A DNA stretch of 14,189 bases from JBDTYT01 sp040005555 (lineage in GTDB: Bacteria; Actinomycetota; UBA4738; HRBIN12): the NCBI GenBank assembly GCA_040005555.1, contig JBDTYT010000038.1:1-14189 (forward strand), read 5' to 3'. The notes below the pieces were generated by a model. It saw nothing but the letters and a program-made list of their open reading frames with translations, ran no database searches and was not told the origin of the DNA. The position numbers and the translations under genes were made by a program. Of the stretch, positions 13,074 through 14,189 are shown piece by piece; the first letter of the stretch is position 1; each line of letters starts with the position of its first letter.

Positions 13074-14189
13074 TAGGCCGGACGCCGCGTTGAGCGACTC
13101 GAAGCCCAGGTCAGGGCATCTTTGACGTCCCGGATCGTGACCACCCGGGGACCGTGCGAAGACCCTCTATCCGACGGAGCGAAGACCGTCGAAACACCCG
13201 CTATCCGAGCCGCCGCGAGGCGTTGCTCCATCGCCGGCGCGGGGCGCACCAGCCCGGTCAACCCGACCTCACCCACGAAGGCCGAGCCAGCGGGCGGTGA
13301 GACCCCCGTCGCGGCGGAGGCGAGCGCCGCCGCGATCGCGAGGTCGCAGGAGGGATCGTCCACCCGCACCCCGCCCGAGGAGGCCCCGTACAGGTCCGAG
13401 CGTCCGAGCGGGACCCCGGAGCGCTCGAGGACCGCGGCCACGAGCTGAAAGCGGCGGGGGTCAAGCCCGGTGACCTGGCGCCGAGCCGGGCCCTCGGTGG
13501 GTGCCACCAGGGCCTGCACCTCGACCGCGAGGGCCCTCCGCCCTGCGCGCGGGAGCGCGGTGGCTGCTCCCGGTTCGCCCGCCCCCGATAGCAGGAGGGC
13601 CGTCGGGTCCACCTCGAGCATGCCCGTTCCGGTCATCTCGAACCACGCCACCTCGCCCTCGGGCCCGAACCGGTTCTTGCCGCCCGTGAGCACGCGCAGG
13701 CCCGACCGCAGATCTCCGTCGAACGTGAGGACCACGTCCACGGCGTGCTCGAGGGTCCTCGGCCCCGCGAGATCTCCGTCCTTCGTGACGTGCCCCGTGA
13801 GGAGCACGGAGATGCCCTCGGACTTCGCGAGCCCCACGAGCGCGTCCGTGCAGCCTCGCACCTGCGACGGGCCACCCGGCATCTGGCCGGCGGCTGAGTC
13901 GCGGAGCGTCTGGATGGAATCCACGGCGAGCAGGAACGGATGGGAGGCGCGGGCCGAGCCGATCACGTCCTCCAGTTCACGACCCGGTACGAACGAGACC
14001 GCTTCTCCCGGGACGCCGAGGCGAGCCGCGCGTGCAGCCACCTGGTCGCGCGATTCTTCACCGGAAGCGAGGACGCAGGAGAGCCCGGCAGCCGACAGGT
14101 TGGTCACCAACTGGAGGAGAAGGGTCGACTTGCCGATGCCGGGCTCTCCCGCGAGCAGGACGACGCTCGCCTCGACGAGTCCGCCGCCG
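13073..14189 (-). CDS. radA: DNA repair protein RadA (5' end cut by the window)
   Basis: Partial gene: the last 371 residues are present and the N-terminal part, including the expected four-cysteine zinc finger, lies beyond 14189. RadA (Sms) is a RecA-like ATPase with a Lon-like C-terminal domain that promotes branch migration in homologous recombination. The visible ATPase core has Walker A GEPGIGKSTLLLQL near the right edge, Walker B in HPFLLAVDSIQTLRD, and the diagnostic RadA motif KNRFG (GGKNRFGPEGEVAWFE), which RecA lacks. The C-terminal Lon-protease-like domain includes DPSCDLAIAAALASA and FVGEVGLTGLVRPAPAMEQRLAAA. Family members are about 450-460 residues, so roughly 80-90 are missing. 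The gene ends in TAG and is followed by a hairpin and then carD; disA, its neighbour in many Gram-positive genomes, does not follow it here. Confidence 0.95.
   Translation of the reverse strand, partial: GGGLVEASVVLLAGEPGIGKSTLLLQLVTNLSAAGLSCVLASGEESRDQVAARAARLGVPGEAVSFVPGRELEDVIGSARASHPFLLAVDSIQTLRDSAAGQMPGGPSQVRGCTDALVGLAKSEGISVLLTGHVTKDGDLAGPRTLEHAVDVVLTFDGDLRSGLRVLTGGKNRFGPEGEVAWFEMTGTGMLEVDPTALLLSGAGEPGAATALPRAGRRALAVEVQALVAPTEGPARRQVTGLDPRRFQLVAAVLERSGVPLGRSDLYGASSGGVRVDDPSCDLAIAAALASAATGVSPPAGSAFVGEVGLTGLVRPAPAMEQRLAAARIAGVSTVFAPSDRGSSHGPRVVTIRDVKDALTWASSRSTRRPA

Overview
The window is high-G+C bacterial DNA and reads as an actinobacterium (Actinomycetota). The support is: a CarD RNA-polymerase-binding protein; a large 180-kDa-class NAD-glutamate dehydrogenase; a DUF3263 gene paired with a LytR_C membrane protein, the same neighbours as Mycobacterium tuberculosis Rv0430-Rv0431; strong G/C third-position bias; many GTG starts; and several genes whose start codon sits six bases after a -10-like hexamer with no ribosome binding site, as in leaderless actinobacterial mRNAs. 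The genus cannot be told from the sequence. A deep-branching or uncultured lineage is possible.

Left part (1-5781, minus strand). Positions 1-48 lie past the last stop codon and hold nothing I can assign. Then come the LytR_C-domain membrane protein (49-603), the DUF3263 protein (643-921) and the very long glutamate dehydrogenase gene (976-5781). About 165 bases further right, and pointing away, is a soluble GAF-GAF-PAS sensor histidine kinase (5948-8086, plus). The gap between them (5782-5947) holds two opposed -10-like elements, three short palindromes and a strong ribosome binding site that favours a TTG start for the kinase.

Middle part (8072-9292). The kinase converges on a gene for a secreted, six-cysteine protein of unknown function (8089-9036, minus). 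Only 2 bp separate the stop codons, and both lie in the loop of a hairpin-like inverted repeat. A threonine tRNA (UGU anticodon) follows at 9168-9241.

Right part (9293-14189, minus strand, transcribed right to left) is the housekeeping block radA (partial) - carD - yacL-like PIN/TRAM - ispD - ispF - rlmB - tRNA-Thr. ispD/ispF and ispF/rlmB overlap by 8 and 4 bp and look translationally coupled. IspD and IspF carry out two steps of the MEP isoprenoid pathway, RlmB methylates 23S rRNA, CarD stabilises promoter open complexes, and RadA acts in recombinational repair. The disA and cysS genes that accompany this block in many bacteria are absent from these positions.

No mobile element, CRISPR array, phage gene or pseudogene was seen, and no stretch over 300 bases lacks a gene. 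I found no clear new multi-gene system. The best leads are the repeated leaderless start layout, the ambiguous kinase start behind an out-of-frame ATG, the palindromes in the gdh/kinase divergent region, the hairpin across two convergent stops, and the unknown secreted protein.
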